From an uncultured Oscillospiraceae bacterium (GTDB lineage: Bacteria; Bacillota; Clostridia; Oscillospirales; Oscillospiraceae), in the NCBI GenBank assembly GCA_934569225.1, contig CAKTKC010000030.1, positions 1 to 17,364 of the forward strand: a stretch of DNA of 17,364 bases, read 5' to 3'. Below, piece by piece: positions 5,981 to 14,043 of the stretch. Each line of letters opens with the position of its first letter. The stretch's first letter is position 1. Made by a program: the position numbers and the translations under genes. Below the pieces are notes generated by a model. It ran no database searches. It was not told where the DNA came from and saw nothing but the letters and a program-made list of their open reading frames with translations.

Positions 5981-7906
5981 TTACGCCTCCTGAATGGAGT
6001 GGGGGAACAGTCGCTTGTCCGTATGGGGCAGGAAGCAGGCGGCTACAAAGGAATCCATGTAGCCGGGGTATGTAGAAAGCTCCAGATAGGTCATGTTCGC
6101 GGCCACCTCCGCGGTCTTCGCGGCGGCCTCGTCGCTCATGACCATGGCATACGCGCCGGACAGGGAGGAGTTGCCGATGTAGTGGAACTTCTCCAGCTCC
6201 ACGTCCGGGAACATGCCGATGTTCACCGCGTTCTTCATGTTGATACCGGAGCCGATACCGCCGGCAACATAGACGTTCTCGATGGCTTCCACGGGCATAT
6301 CCACGCTTTGCAGCAGCGTCGCAATGGCGGAGAAAATCGCGCCCTTGGCACGGATAAAGTTGTCAATGTCCACTTCATTGATGGACACTTCCCGGCCGGT
6401 TTCGCTTTCGTTTTCAAAGGCGATAACGTAACGCCCCATGCCGTGGTGATCCCGGCGGACGCGCTCGCCTTCCCGGACGAACAGGCCCTTGGCGTTGACG
6501 ATGCCGCAGCGGTACAGTTCGGAAATGATGTCGATGATGCCGCTGCCGCAGATGCCCACGGCCTTCTGATCCGCGTCGCCCACGATGGAAACGGTGGGTT
6601 CCATGGTCACCTTGTCAATGGTGCAGGCTTCGATGGCGCCATCCGTGGCGCGCATGCCGCAGGAAATGTCGCCGCCCTCAAAGGCAGGGCCGGCAGAACA
6701 GGCGCAGCTCACAAGGAAGTCCCGGTTGCCGAAGACGATCTCGCCGTTGGTGCCCAGGTCGATGAACAGGCTCAGCGCATCGCTGTCCCAGATACCGGAG
6801 GCCAGCGTACCGGCGGTGATGTCGCCGCCCACGTAGGAACCAATGTTGGGGGCAATGAGTACCGGCGCCAGGGGGTTGGCGGGAAGCTTCAGATCCTGCG
6901 CCAGCAGCCCGTTCCACAGGAAGAAGCTGGGTATGTACGGATCCATCCGTACGCTCTGGGCATCCACACCCACCAGCAGGTGATTCATGGTGGTATTCGC
7001 GCCCACGCTCATGCGCAGAATGGACGGACAGGTGATCCCCGCGGACTTGCACAGATTGGCAATGATGGGGTTCAGTGTCTCCTTCAGAATGGCGTCCTGA
7101 AGCTTTTTCCTGCCGCCGGGCTTGCCCTGCTCGATGATACGGTTGATAACGTCCGCGCCGTAGCGGATCTGGCCGTTGCCGGAGGAGCCCTTCGCCAGGA
7201 TCTTGCCTGTGGTCAGATCGGTCAGTACCATGGTGACCGTGGTGGTGCCGATATCGATGGCACAGCCGATGATATTGGTGTCCTCCGGAGCGCAGATCTC
7301 CATGCAGCGGAAGGTATCGCCCAGAAGTTCGCCCTTCACGCACACGTGGAAGCTGTTCTCCCGCAGAACGTGGGCAAGCTTCACCATGACGCAGAAGGGA
7401 ATCTCCACCTTCTCTACGCCCAGCGCTTCCTCAAGCGCCCATGTCAGGCGCTCGTTGTCGGGCATGGTGTCGTCCAGACTCGGCTCGGCCATGGTCACGA
7501 CCACCGCCCGGAGCCGATTGGTAAAGTGAATGCCGCTCTGCTTCAGCTGGCTCTGGCAGGCGTCAAAAATGGCGACCTCCTGGGGGCTGCTCAGGTCGGC
7601 GGTCTTCATCCGGGACTGGTAGGCGCTGGCAATGTCCGGGACAAACACGGTGCAGTCGCCGACGACCTTCGAGCTGCAGCTCAGGCGCCAGCCTTCGGCA
7701 TATTCTTCGTCGGAAATATGGCGGCTGGGGTAGGATTCCAACTCTCCCTCCACCAGCTTGATGCGGCACTTGCCGCAGGAGCCGTTGCCGGAGCAGGGGG
7801 CGTCGATGGCAATATTGCCCCGGCGCGCCAGTTCCAGCAGATTATCTCCGGCGTTGCATTCCATTGTAACAGGGGCTGCCCCCTCAATTTGAAAAACAAC
7901 TTTCAT
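5981..7906 (-). CDS. acsV: Corrinoid activation/regeneration protein AcsV (RACo)
   Basis: This 641-residue enzyme is the reductive activator of the corrinoid iron-sulfur protein; it uses ATP to return oxidised Co(II) to the active Co(I) state. The N-terminal plant-type [2Fe-2S] ferredoxin domain has Cys38, Cys44, Cys47 and Cys77 (CX5CX2CX29C). The C-terminal DUF4445/ASKHA-fold ATPase shows DIGTTT at 218-223, LFIDLGTNGEIVFG and VAGGIGSG around 547-554. The start at 7906 was chosen because MKVVFQIEG begins the ferredoxin fold and AAAGGAA lies upstream. An ATG at 7975 would translate the hairpin region. It follows acsB in the same orientation after a structured 250-base spacer. Confidence 0.95.
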   Translation of the reverse strand: MKVVFQIEGAAPVTMECNAGDNLLELARRGNIAIDAPCSGNGSCGKCRIKLVEGELESYPSRHISDEEYAEGWRLSCSSKVVGDCTVFVPDIASAYQSRMKTADLSSPQEVAIFDACQSQLKQSGIHFTNRLRAVVVTMAEPSLDDTMPDNERLTWALEEALGVEKVEIPFCVMVKLAHVLRENSFHVCVKGELLGDTFRCMEICAPEDTNIIGCAIDIGTTTVTMVLTDLTTGKILAKGSSGNGQIRYGADVINRIIEQGKPGGRKKLQDAILKETLNPIIANLCKSAGITCPSILRMSVGANTTMNHLLVGVDAQSVRMDPYIPSFFLWNGLLAQDLKLPANPLAPVLIAPNIGSYVGGDITAGTLASGIWDSDALSLFIDLGTNGEIVFGNRDFLVSCACSAGPAFEGGDISCGMRATDGAIEACTIDKVTMEPTVSIVGDADQKAVGICGSGIIDIISELYRCGIVNAKGLFVREGERVRRDHHGMGRYVIAFENESETGREVSINEVDIDNFIRAKGAIFSAIATLLQSVDMPVEAIENVYVAGGIGSGINMKNAVNIGMFPDVELEKFHYIGNSSLSGAYAMVMSDEAAAKTAEVAANMTYLELSTYPGYMDSFVAACFLPHTDKRLFPHSIQEA

Positions 7907-7943
7907 AGTGGGTAGTTCCTTTCGTAGGACGTTATGTAGCAAA

Positions 7944-7972
7944 ATGTGGGAGGGGCTGCGCCCCTCCCACAT
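7944..7972 (-). terminator. Strong hairpin between acsB and acsV (terminator or attenuator)
   Basis: Perfect 12-base arms ATGTGGGAGGGG (7944-7955) and CCCCTCCCACAT (7961-7972) enclose a five-base loop. On the minus strand the stem is followed by TTTTGC. It lies only 38 bases upstream of the acsV start, leaving no room for a promoter after it. It therefore probably acts as a partial terminator that lowers acsV expression relative to acsB. Confidence 0.6.
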
Positions 7973-8156
7973 CAAAATCAGGATTTCGCTGCCGCAGCAG
8001 CCATCCGTGCGCCATCTGCGGAGAAACGACTCAGGGTCAGATGGTCACGCAATATTCTCTTTCGCGGTTATCACCGCAGTAACGAACCGAGCGGTACCCA
8101 ATGGCGTAGAGACTACAGACCAGCCCTGTCACGCATTGCCCGCGGCGGCTCGCCGC
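7973..8156. other. Structured non-coding spacer downstream of acsB
   Basis: No gene is apparent. In addition to the terminator-like hairpin next to it, several inverted repeats are present. GCTGC pairs with GCAGC at 7988-8001, CCATCTG (8012-8018) with CAGATGG (8038-8044), GCGGT (8064-8068) with ACCGC (8073-8077), and GCGGCG (8142-8147) with CGCCGC (8151-8156). The last hairpin touches the acsB stop codon. The spacer may be an interspersed palindromic repeat element of this genome or an mRNA-processing region. Confidence 0.5.
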
Positions 8157-10283
8157 TTACATTAAAGGTTCCATAGCCAGAACGGGATGACCCTTCTCGG
8201 TCAGCCAGTTCAGCAGCTCCTCGCAGTCGGTAGTAACGGTCTCGTCGGCAACCATGTCGGTGAAGTTGTCGATGCCGTACAGCTCCTTGGCCGTCTTGTT
8301 CAGACGCTCGGCAACGTCGTCCTTCAGCTCCTTGGGCATCCAGACAATGCGCTCGATGCCGCCCTCAGCAGCGATGAACTTCTTGGAGGAGATGAAGTGA
8401 CGGCCGTGACCCATGTAGCCGGGGGTCTGGACGCCGCCGCCGGTGCAGGAGGCCAGCTCGCCGAAGGTCATACCGGCAGGGGTCATGCCCTTGTATTCCC
8501 GGTTCACAACGATGAAGCCGTTGGACATCGGCTCAATGCCGCAGATGCACTCGAAGCAGCCGCAGGAGGTCATCGGGTCCTCCAGAATGGAGTACAGGGT
8601 GACGTTCTCAACAGCGCCGTGGGTCGCGTCGGAGATCGCCTTGTTGACGGACTGGAAGCGGCCGGTGCGCTCGTCCTCGCAGCCTTCCTTGAAGATGGGC
8701 TGGCAGGGACCGTTGGGGTTCAGCTCGTAGGTAGCCTTGGCATCCAGCCAGGACACAGCGCCGCACAGACCCAGACGCTCGGGGGTGACCACGCAGCAGT
8801 GGGCGGGGGCGAAGGACTGGCACATGATGCAGGTGAAGTAGCGGTCAACGGCCTCGTCGGTCATGGACGCCAGACGGTCGTCGCGCTGGTTGTACCGGGG
8901 CATAGCCACCTCGTCACGGAACTTCTCCGCCTGGGCGGCGTCGGTGATCAGGGTGATCTGGCACTTGTCCACAACGGCGTCGAACTCGTCCATGATCATA
9001 ACGTACAGAACCTCGGCGAAGTCCTTCAGCCGCAGACCCGCCTCGTAAGCCGCGTTGCTGACACGGATACGAACCTGGTTACGCTGGCCGGTGTGCATAA
9101 CGCCTTCCATGTAGTTGAACCATGCGTGGAACTTCCGCTCGATAACGGACTCGAAGTCCACCTGCATCTTCTTGCCGGCCACCTCAACGTAGGTCGCCAG
9201 AGCCAGATCCTTGGCCTGATCGAAGTCGGGGCCGACGATGCTGATCTTGTGATCCTCGATTTCATTCAGCTCCCGCATCACAACCAGCTCGGCAGTGGGG
9301 TTCTTGGCAGACCAGATCTCGTTGTGCATGTCGGCCTTACGGATGATCTCGCCCTCGAAGGCAGCAGCGAAAGCCACGGGGATGGGCAGTTCCTTTACCT
9401 TGATCTTGATGTTCCGCAGCTCCAGAGACTTCTTCACGGTCTCGGCATGGTCGCATACGGACTCCAGAGCGCCGGGAACCTGATTCTCGCCCAGGTCGAT
9501 GTCCACGACCACGGGGAAGCCCAGAGCGATGGCGCCCGCACCGGCGGAAACCACCACGGAGTCAATGGCGCCGAAGGTGTTGACGAAAGCGGGAACACGG
9601 TTCTTGGTGTAGTCCAGCAGAGCGGCCAGATTGCCGGGCTGAACGTTGCCGAAAATCAGAGCGGCACGGATGGCCACGGTGACGACATGGATAACAGCGG
9701 TCACGTCATGTCCCAGAGGAATGACACGCAGCTCCAGACCCATCTTGACGCCGCCCTCGGCGCACTGCTCGATGACGTCGCCCACCATGAAGGTCATGAT
9801 GCCCTTGCTCTGGTAGTCCTTGACCACCTTGACCACGTCCTCAGCATTGTCCGCCTTGCCCAGCACAACGGCTACGCCGGGGATATCGCCGGTAACCAGC
9901 GGCACGCCCAGAGAACGGATGATGGGATCGGGAACAAAGCCGATGCCGGACTCGTTCTCATAGGGGTTCGCACCGTCGATGTATTTCAGTCCCTCAATGA
10001 TCTCCGCGCCGACAGCGGTGGCCAGGCCGGCGTTCAGCGCCTGACCCAGATCCTCCTGGTTGGTGATCAGGCTCTTGAGCACGCCCACGCAGGCGGGCAG
10101 GTCGCCCAGGGTCTTGACCTTTACGCCGGTAGCAGCGTAAATGGTGGGGAAAAAGTATGCGGTATCGGGGAAGGCAATCTCCTTGTCTGCGCCGTACTTG
10201 GCAATGGCGTCGTTGACGGCACCTTCGGTCAGTCCCGCAACGGCATTGGAACCGCCATAAATGAGATCGGTTAATACGCTCAT
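8157..10283 (-). CDS. acsB: Acetyl-CoA synthase (CO-methylating), AcsB
   Basis: AcsB joins the methyl group from the corrinoid protein, CO and coenzyme A into acetyl-CoA at the nickel-containing A-cluster. The 708-residue length fits bacterial AcsB (729 in Moorella). The [4Fe-4S] ligands are Cys485, Cys488, Cys497 and Cys507, and the distal nickel site is the Cys574-Gly-Cys576 motif. All are offset by exactly 21 from Moorella Cys506, 509, 518, 528, 595 and 597, so the active site is intact. The start at 10283 has GGGAGGA (10291-10297). An upstream in-frame ATG (10298) would overlap this site. It is separated from the upstream acsC-acsE fusion by 412 bases with a strong terminator-like hairpin. 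Confidence 0.97.
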   Translation of the reverse strand: MSVLTDLIYGGSNAVAGLTEGAVNDAIAKYGADKEIAFPDTAYFFPTIYAATGVKVKTLGDLPACVGVLKSLITNQEDLGQALNAGLATAVGAEIIEGLKYIDGANPYENESGIGFVPDPIIRSLGVPLVTGDIPGVAVVLGKADNAEDVVKVVKDYQSKGIMTFMVGDVIEQCAEGGVKMGLELRVIPLGHDVTAVIHVVTVAIRAALIFGNVQPGNLAALLDYTKNRVPAFVNTFGAIDSVVVSAGAGAIALGFPVVVDIDLGENQVPGALESVCDHAETVKKSLELRNIKIKVKELPIPVAFAAAFEGEIIRKADMHNEIWSAKNPTAELVVMRELNEIEDHKISIVGPDFDQAKDLALATYVEVAGKKMQVDFESVIERKFHAWFNYMEGVMHTGQRNQVRIRVSNAAYEAGLRLKDFAEVLYVMIMDEFDAVVDKCQITLITDAAQAEKFRDEVAMPRYNQRDDRLASMTDEAVDRYFTCIMCQSFAPAHCCVVTPERLGLCGAVSWLDAKATYELNPNGPCQPIFKEGCEDERTGRFQSVNKAISDATHGAVENVTLYSILEDPMTSCGCFECICGIEPMSNGFIVVNREYKGMTPAGMTFGELASCTGGGVQTPGYMGHGRHFISSKKFIAAEGGIERIVWMPKELKDDVAERLNKTAKELYGIDNFTDMVADETVTTDCEELLNWLTEKGHPVLAMEPLM

Positions 10284-10420
10284 GTGAATTCCTCCCAATT
10301 TTTGTAATCCTCAAAGATAATATATATTAAGCCCGAAGGCTGAATATACCAATTTATTTTCCGGCACCACGCCGGGGCTTTCAAATGCAGCAAATCCTTC
10401 CAAAACAGAAAAAGCAAACT
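10284..10420 (-). other. Leader region upstream of acsB
   Basis: These are the bases between the terminator-like hairpin and the acsB start. They are AT-rich for this part of the genome, with TATATT and TATTAT-like stretches near 10318-10350, which would suit a promoter. No -35 and -10 pair with a 16-18 base spacer is convincing, so none is claimed. The GGGAGGA ribosome binding site at 10291-10297 is clear. Confidence 0.35.
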
Positions 10421-10447
10421 GGCTGGGAGGGAGGTTCCCTCCCAGCC
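10400..10447 (-). terminator. Terminator-like hairpin between acsC-acsE and acsB
   Basis: Perfect 12-base arms GGCTGGGAGGGA (10421-10432) and TCCCTCCCAGCC (10436-10447) enclose a three-base loop. On the minus strand they are followed by AGTTTGCTTTTTCTG. This should end most transcripts from the upstream acs genes, so acsB probably has its own promoter or is expressed by controlled read-through. Confidence 0.7.
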
Positions 10448-10477
10448 ATGTAGTGCATGGGAAAACTGTCAGTCACG

Positions 10478-10675
10478 CTACTCAGCCAGCCAAATGTCGG
10501 CCTTCCAGGGTCTATGGTCATCCGGCACCTTAATCAACAGACTCGAAAGCAGTCCGTCAACCACCCAGTGCCAAATCCATCCTCCATCTCCCCCACTCAG
10601 CGTGGACAACCGCCGCAAAACCGGTCGAGGGGCCCAAAGGATGTCCAAACCACCACCCAGAGTCCGTAACGTCAC
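10478..10675 (-). other. Spacer with an unusual tryptophan-rich open frame, coding status doubtful
   Basis: Between the acsC-acsE stop and the terminator-like hairpin lies a 65-codon open frame on the minus strand, rich in Trp and Gly (GGDGGWIWHWVV). I recognise no family, the frame lacks a clear ribosome binding site, and the plus strand is open in the same place. It may be a gene remnant, part of an interspersed repeat, or a structured RNA. It is recorded because 250 bases here are otherwise unexplained. Confidence 0.2.
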
Positions 10676-10680
10676 TGGCC

Positions 10681-10695
10681 GCCCGTCCTACGGGC
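10681..10695 (-). repeat. Hairpin abutting the acsC-acsE stop codon
   Basis: GCCCGT (10681-10686) and ACGGGC (10690-10695) form a perfect six-base stem with a three-base loop directly after the TAA stop. No T-run follows on the minus strand. A similar hairpin touches the acsB stop. Confidence 0.55.
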
Positions 10696-12966
10696 TTAAA
10701 GCTCCAGGTAGGAGTCGGAGTAGAGGACGTGGTTCTTGAAGATGTCGCAGGACTTGATGGTCTCCATCAGACGCAGGTCGCAGGGGTTGACGATGGCGGA
10801 GGTCAGACCCTGCATCATCGCCATGGCAACCAGAGCGGAGTCCATGATGGGACGGACGGTCTTGGGCGCGCCATTGGAGTTGTTGGACAGACCGCCGGTG
10901 GACTTCAGGCCCTCGTCGGCGAACATCTTGATAGCGTTCAGAACGTCCATCTGCTTGTCCTGCATGCCCTTGACAACCAGGAACAGGGGGTCGAACCACA
11001 GATCGTCGGAGGCCATGCCCAGGCTCATGCCGCGCTCCAGCATGTTGTGGCAGTGCTTCATGCGTTCTTCGTTGTCCTTGGCAATGCCGTCGGCAGAGCA
11101 GAGGGCGATACAGATGGCGTCGTTGGCAGCAGCCAGATCGATGTTGGAAATACGGGAACCGGCATCGGCGGAGTTGACGATGGGCTTGCCGTTGGTGCGG
11201 TTGTAGACCTTGATACCGGCCTCGATAGCCCGCTTGTTGGCGGTGTCCAGTGCCAGAGGAACGTTGTTGAAGTTCTCCTGCAGCAGCTTGACAGCCCACA
11301 TCATGCGCTCGGGACCGTCCTTCTCAGCAGGGCCGATGTTGACGTCCAGATAGGTGGCGCCGGCAGCGATCTGCTCAGCAGCACGCTTCAGGATGGGCTC
11401 GGGATCCCGCTCGTCCATAGCCTTGCGGACGGAAGGCGCAATGCAGTGGATACGCTCGCCGATGGTGACGAAGGTCTTGCTCTCGGGGTTGTGACCCTTG
11501 TACTGCACGCCCATGTCCACGACCTTGATCTCGGGAACCTTGGTAGCCAGCAACTCGTCGAAGGACAGCTCCTTGACTTCCACCTGAGTGGCAGCCTTGG
11601 CGGCGTTCTCGGCGGCGGCAGCCTTGGCGGCGGCCTCGTATTCCTTGTCCTTCATGTACTTGGGCAGCTGAACCGCTTCGGTGGGGCCAACAACGACGTT
11701 CCAGCCGGGCAGCTTCTCCTGAATTTCACCCTTCATAACGGCAACCTTGCCGGGGATGATCAGGGTGCGGTTCTTGATCTTGTTCTCGATGTCCAGGGTC
11801 TCGAAGGTCTTCTTGACGGTGGTGGAGGAGAACTTACCGGCAGCCCAGGCAGTCAGAACGGACATGCCGGATGCGTCGGTGATGATCAGATTCACGGGCT
11901 CGTTGGAACGCTCCAGCTCGCCGGAAACCAGGAAGTAGGTCAGCGCGAAGTCCACGGTCAGGGCGCAGGGGCTGTTCTCGTCGGCGCCGTTCAGAGGATA
12001 GATCTTGCTCTCCACCTTCATGGGCTTCTGAGGATCGGTGAAGATGTTCTGACGCAGGCCGTACAGAGGCAGCGCCTGAGCATAGGTCATGTTCTCCATG
12101 ACGATGATGGAGGCGTACTTCTCGGTGAACATGGAAGCGTAGGCGGTCTGCAGATGGTCATCGCCGCTGGCGATACGGGCGACGTTGACGATGGAGGGAT
12201 AGCCGAAGCTACGGTCGCCATCCTTGATGGCGGTGCGGCGCACCAGAACGGCGTTGGCCAGGGTCTCCTTGGCGGTCTTGCCGGTGACATCCAGAACCAG
12301 GTTCTTGTTGCCGGCGGCTTCCAGCTTCTTCACGGTGTCGTACAGGTCGGAGATGGTGTCGGCGTGAACGCCCAGAACAACGCCGGCCTCCTTGGCGACA
12401 GCGTTCATAGCCTCGTAGTTTTCAGGGGTAGCGCCGTCCAGAATGACGTTCTTGCCCGCGACTGCCAGAGCAGCCTTGGCGCACTCCACATCCCAGCACT
12501 CCAGGATCAGGTCACGGCCGGTAGCAGCGGCCTTCTTGACCAGCTCCGCGTAGACGGCGGGATCGGACTGCTTGTTGGCGACGAAAACGAACTCAACGTA
12601 CATTCTCTCGCCGATACGCTCGTAGTCAACCTTCTGCAGCTCGGCCAGCTTCTTGTCGGCTTCCTCAGCGGACATGCAGGTGCAGACGGAAACTGCGTAC
12701 AGGTTCTTGTTGACCAGAGTCTTCTCGTGACGGTAGAGGACAGTCTCGCCGCCCAGCTTGTGGTCGCCGACGGTGATGGTCTTCATGGGAGGCGCAGTCT
12801 GCTCGTTGAGCATCGCCTTCGCGTCGTCAGAGAAGTAGGGGCACTTGTCGATGGACACAGCGCCCTGCGCCACCTTCATGCAGAATGCCATACAGGTGGG
12901 GCTGCCGCACTCCTTACAGTTCTTCTTAGGAGACAGCTTAAAAATGTCAAGACCTTTCAAAGCCAT
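10696..12966 (-). CDS. acsC/acsE: Fusion of corrinoid iron-sulfur protein large subunit (AcsC) and methyl-THF methyltransferase (AcsE)
   Basis: This 756-residue polypeptide joins two Wood-Ljungdahl proteins that are normally separate. Residues 1 to about 440 are AcsC: the [4Fe-4S] cysteines are Cys17, Cys20, Cys25 and Cys42, followed by a TIM-barrel and the C-terminal corrinoid-binding part. Residues about 441-498 are a linker with an alanine-rich stretch (445-459). Residues 499-756 match AcsE/MeTr, which moves the methyl group from methyl-tetrahydrofolate to cobalt: IGERI at 502-506, and pterin-site residues Asp574, Asn598 and Asn695 (GLSN) corresponding to Moorella Asp75, Asn96 and Asn199. 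Both halves have near-normal length (Moorella AcsC 446, AcsE 262). There is no sign of a frameshift. The gene starts 20 bases after acsD, in the same operon. Confidence 0.93.
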   Translation of the reverse strand: MALKGLDIFKLSPKKNCKECGSPTCMAFCMKVAQGAVSIDKCPYFSDDAKAMLNEQTAPPMKTITVGDHKLGGETVLYRHEKTLVNKNLYAVSVCTCMSAEEADKKLAELQKVDYERIGERMYVEFVFVANKQSDPAVYAELVKKAAATGRDLILECWDVECAKAALAVAGKNVILDGATPENYEAMNAVAKEAGVVLGVHADTISDLYDTVKKLEAAGNKNLVLDVTGKTAKETLANAVLVRRTAIKDGDRSFGYPSIVNVARIASGDDHLQTAYASMFTEKYASIIVMENMTYAQALPLYGLRQNIFTDPQKPMKVESKIYPLNGADENSPCALTVDFALTYFLVSGELERSNEPVNLIITDASGMSVLTAWAAGKFSSTTVKKTFETLDIENKIKNRTLIIPGKVAVMKGEIQEKLPGWNVVVGPTEAVQLPKYMKDKEYEAAAKAAAAENAAKAATQVEVKELSFDELLATKVPEIKVVDMGVQYKGHNPESKTFVTIGERIHCIAPSVRKAMDERDPEPILKRAAEQIAAGATYLDVNIGPAEKDGPERMMWAVKLLQENFNNVPLALDTANKRAIEAGIKVYNRTNGKPIVNSADAGSRISNIDLAAANDAICIALCSADGIAKDNEERMKHCHNMLERGMSLGMASDDLWFDPLFLVVKGMQDKQMDVLNAIKMFADEGLKSTGGLSNNSNGAPKTVRPIMDSALVAMAMMQGLTSAIVNPCDLRLMETIKSCDIFKNHVLYSDSYLEL

Positions 12967-12986
12967 TGTATGTATCCTCCTTCCGA

Positions 12987-13928
12987 TTACACGAGATCCG
13001 TGATGAACTTCTTGATGGTGGCAACGGCTGCGGGATGACGCATGATGACAGCGTCAGCGCCGCCGGTCAGGTTGGCAGCGGCGGTGGAGACTTCCATCCC
13101 GATCGCGCGCTCTTCCCGGCTGCCCCATTCGGGCTCATCTTCTTCGGAAGCGGTGGATTCCTTCACGGCCCAGGCGTCGGGAGACACGGGGGACATGATG
13201 GGCATCTGCAGGTCGGCATCGGACTGCGCCAGAGCGGCCAGACGGACACGATCCAGAGTGGAGGCCACGTACTCGAAGCCGTAACCCACGGCGGCGGTGC
13301 CGATGTTCATGACGATGTTCTCAGGGTTGATGGAGAGGCCCTTGAGCATGATGTTCAGCTGCTTGGCGAGGTTGATGTCGTCAGCGGTCTCAGCGCCCAC
13401 CTTCTGGCCGTAAGCCAGAGCGACGGAAGCACCGACGGTCTTGTAGTCCTCGTTCCGGGCGGACAGAACCAGAATGTTCTTGCCCTGCAGCGCCTCAGCG
13501 ATCTTGCTGAACAGCTCGCCGTCCTTCTCGATGTTCTTGCAGCCCATGACCACGATGGGCATAGTGGTTGCCTCGGCGACAGCCTTGGCGTCGGCCACAC
13601 AGTCGGCAACGGAGCGGTTGGCGCCGTTGGGGTCTGCGGACTCGAAGTGCAGGCACAGGAAATCCGCGCCGGGCATGGTCTCCGCCTTCTTGGCAAAGTC
13701 AACCATGGTGCTGCAGCCGGCGTAGAACTCCTTCAGAGCAGGAGCATCCCACTCTGTTGCCAGATCGGAAATTTCAATACCGATCTTGGGCGCGTGTTCG
13801 ATGGCAGCATCGAAGGTGTAAAACGGCATCACGTTCTGACCGCCGATGACGATTGCCTTGTCACCGGTGCCCAGCGTCACGGCATTGATCTTGCCGCTGA
13901 AGGGTGCCGTTTTAGGAGTGAAAGCCAT
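12987..13928 (-). CDS. acsD: Corrinoid iron-sulfur protein small subunit AcsD
   Basis: This is the small subunit of the corrinoid iron-sulfur protein; it pairs with AcsC to hold the cobamide that carries the methyl group to acetyl-CoA synthase. The 313-residue TIM-barrel protein is close to Moorella AcsD (323). Recognisable parts are the start KINAVTLGTGDKAIVIGG, the segment FESADPNGANRS, the sequence MNIGTAAVGYGFEYVAST and the acidic stretch before GSREERAIGMEVSTAAA near the C-terminus. The start at 13928 has an AGGGGGAT ribosome binding site. An earlier in-frame ATG at 13970 has no similar support. It lies between cooC and the acsC-acsE fusion. Confidence 0.96.
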   Translation of the reverse strand: MAFTPKTAPFSGKINAVTLGTGDKAIVIGGQNVMPFYTFDAAIEHAPKIGIEISDLATEWDAPALKEFYAGCSTMVDFAKKAETMPGADFLCLHFESADPNGANRSVADCVADAKAVAEATTMPIVVMGCKNIEKDGELFSKIAEALQGKNILVLSARNEDYKTVGASVALAYGQKVGAETADDINLAKQLNIMLKGLSINPENIVMNIGTAAVGYGFEYVASTLDRVRLAALAQSDADLQMPIMSPVSPDAWAVKESTASEEDEPEWGSREERAIGMEVSTAAANLTGGADAVIMRHPAAVATIKKFITDLV

Positions 13929-14006
13929 AATTTGTAATCCCCCTTGATATTTTTTCCACACGCAGGGCAAAAAATCGCCCGGCGCAATTATGGATGTGTT
14001 TCTGCC

Positions 14007-14031
14007 GCGGAATGCCGCCCCGGCACTCCGC
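14007..14031 (-). repeat. Hairpin between cooC and acsD
   Basis: Eleven-base arms at 14007-14017 and 14021-14031 flank a three-base loop. The only imperfect pair is A-C on the plus strand, which becomes G-U in minus-strand RNA, so the stem is better in the transcript of the acs genes. No T-run follows, so it is more likely a stability or processing element than a terminator. Confidence 0.5.
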
Positions 14032-14043
14032 AGGTTTACCGGC

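Noticed and set aside
11460..11650. AcsC-AcsE fusion as an artefact of a lost stop codon or frameshift
   Set aside because: Both domains are in one frame with a low-complexity linker of about 58 residues and no leftover start signal; an artefact would more likely leave a short junction or degraded ends. Read data would still be needed to settle it.
5978..13038. Very long plus-strand open frames (645, 695 and 769 codons) opposite acsV, acsB and acsC/E
   Set aside because: They mirror GC-rich codons of well-identified genes on the minus strand; the His, Gly and Val-rich translations are typical of antisense shadows.
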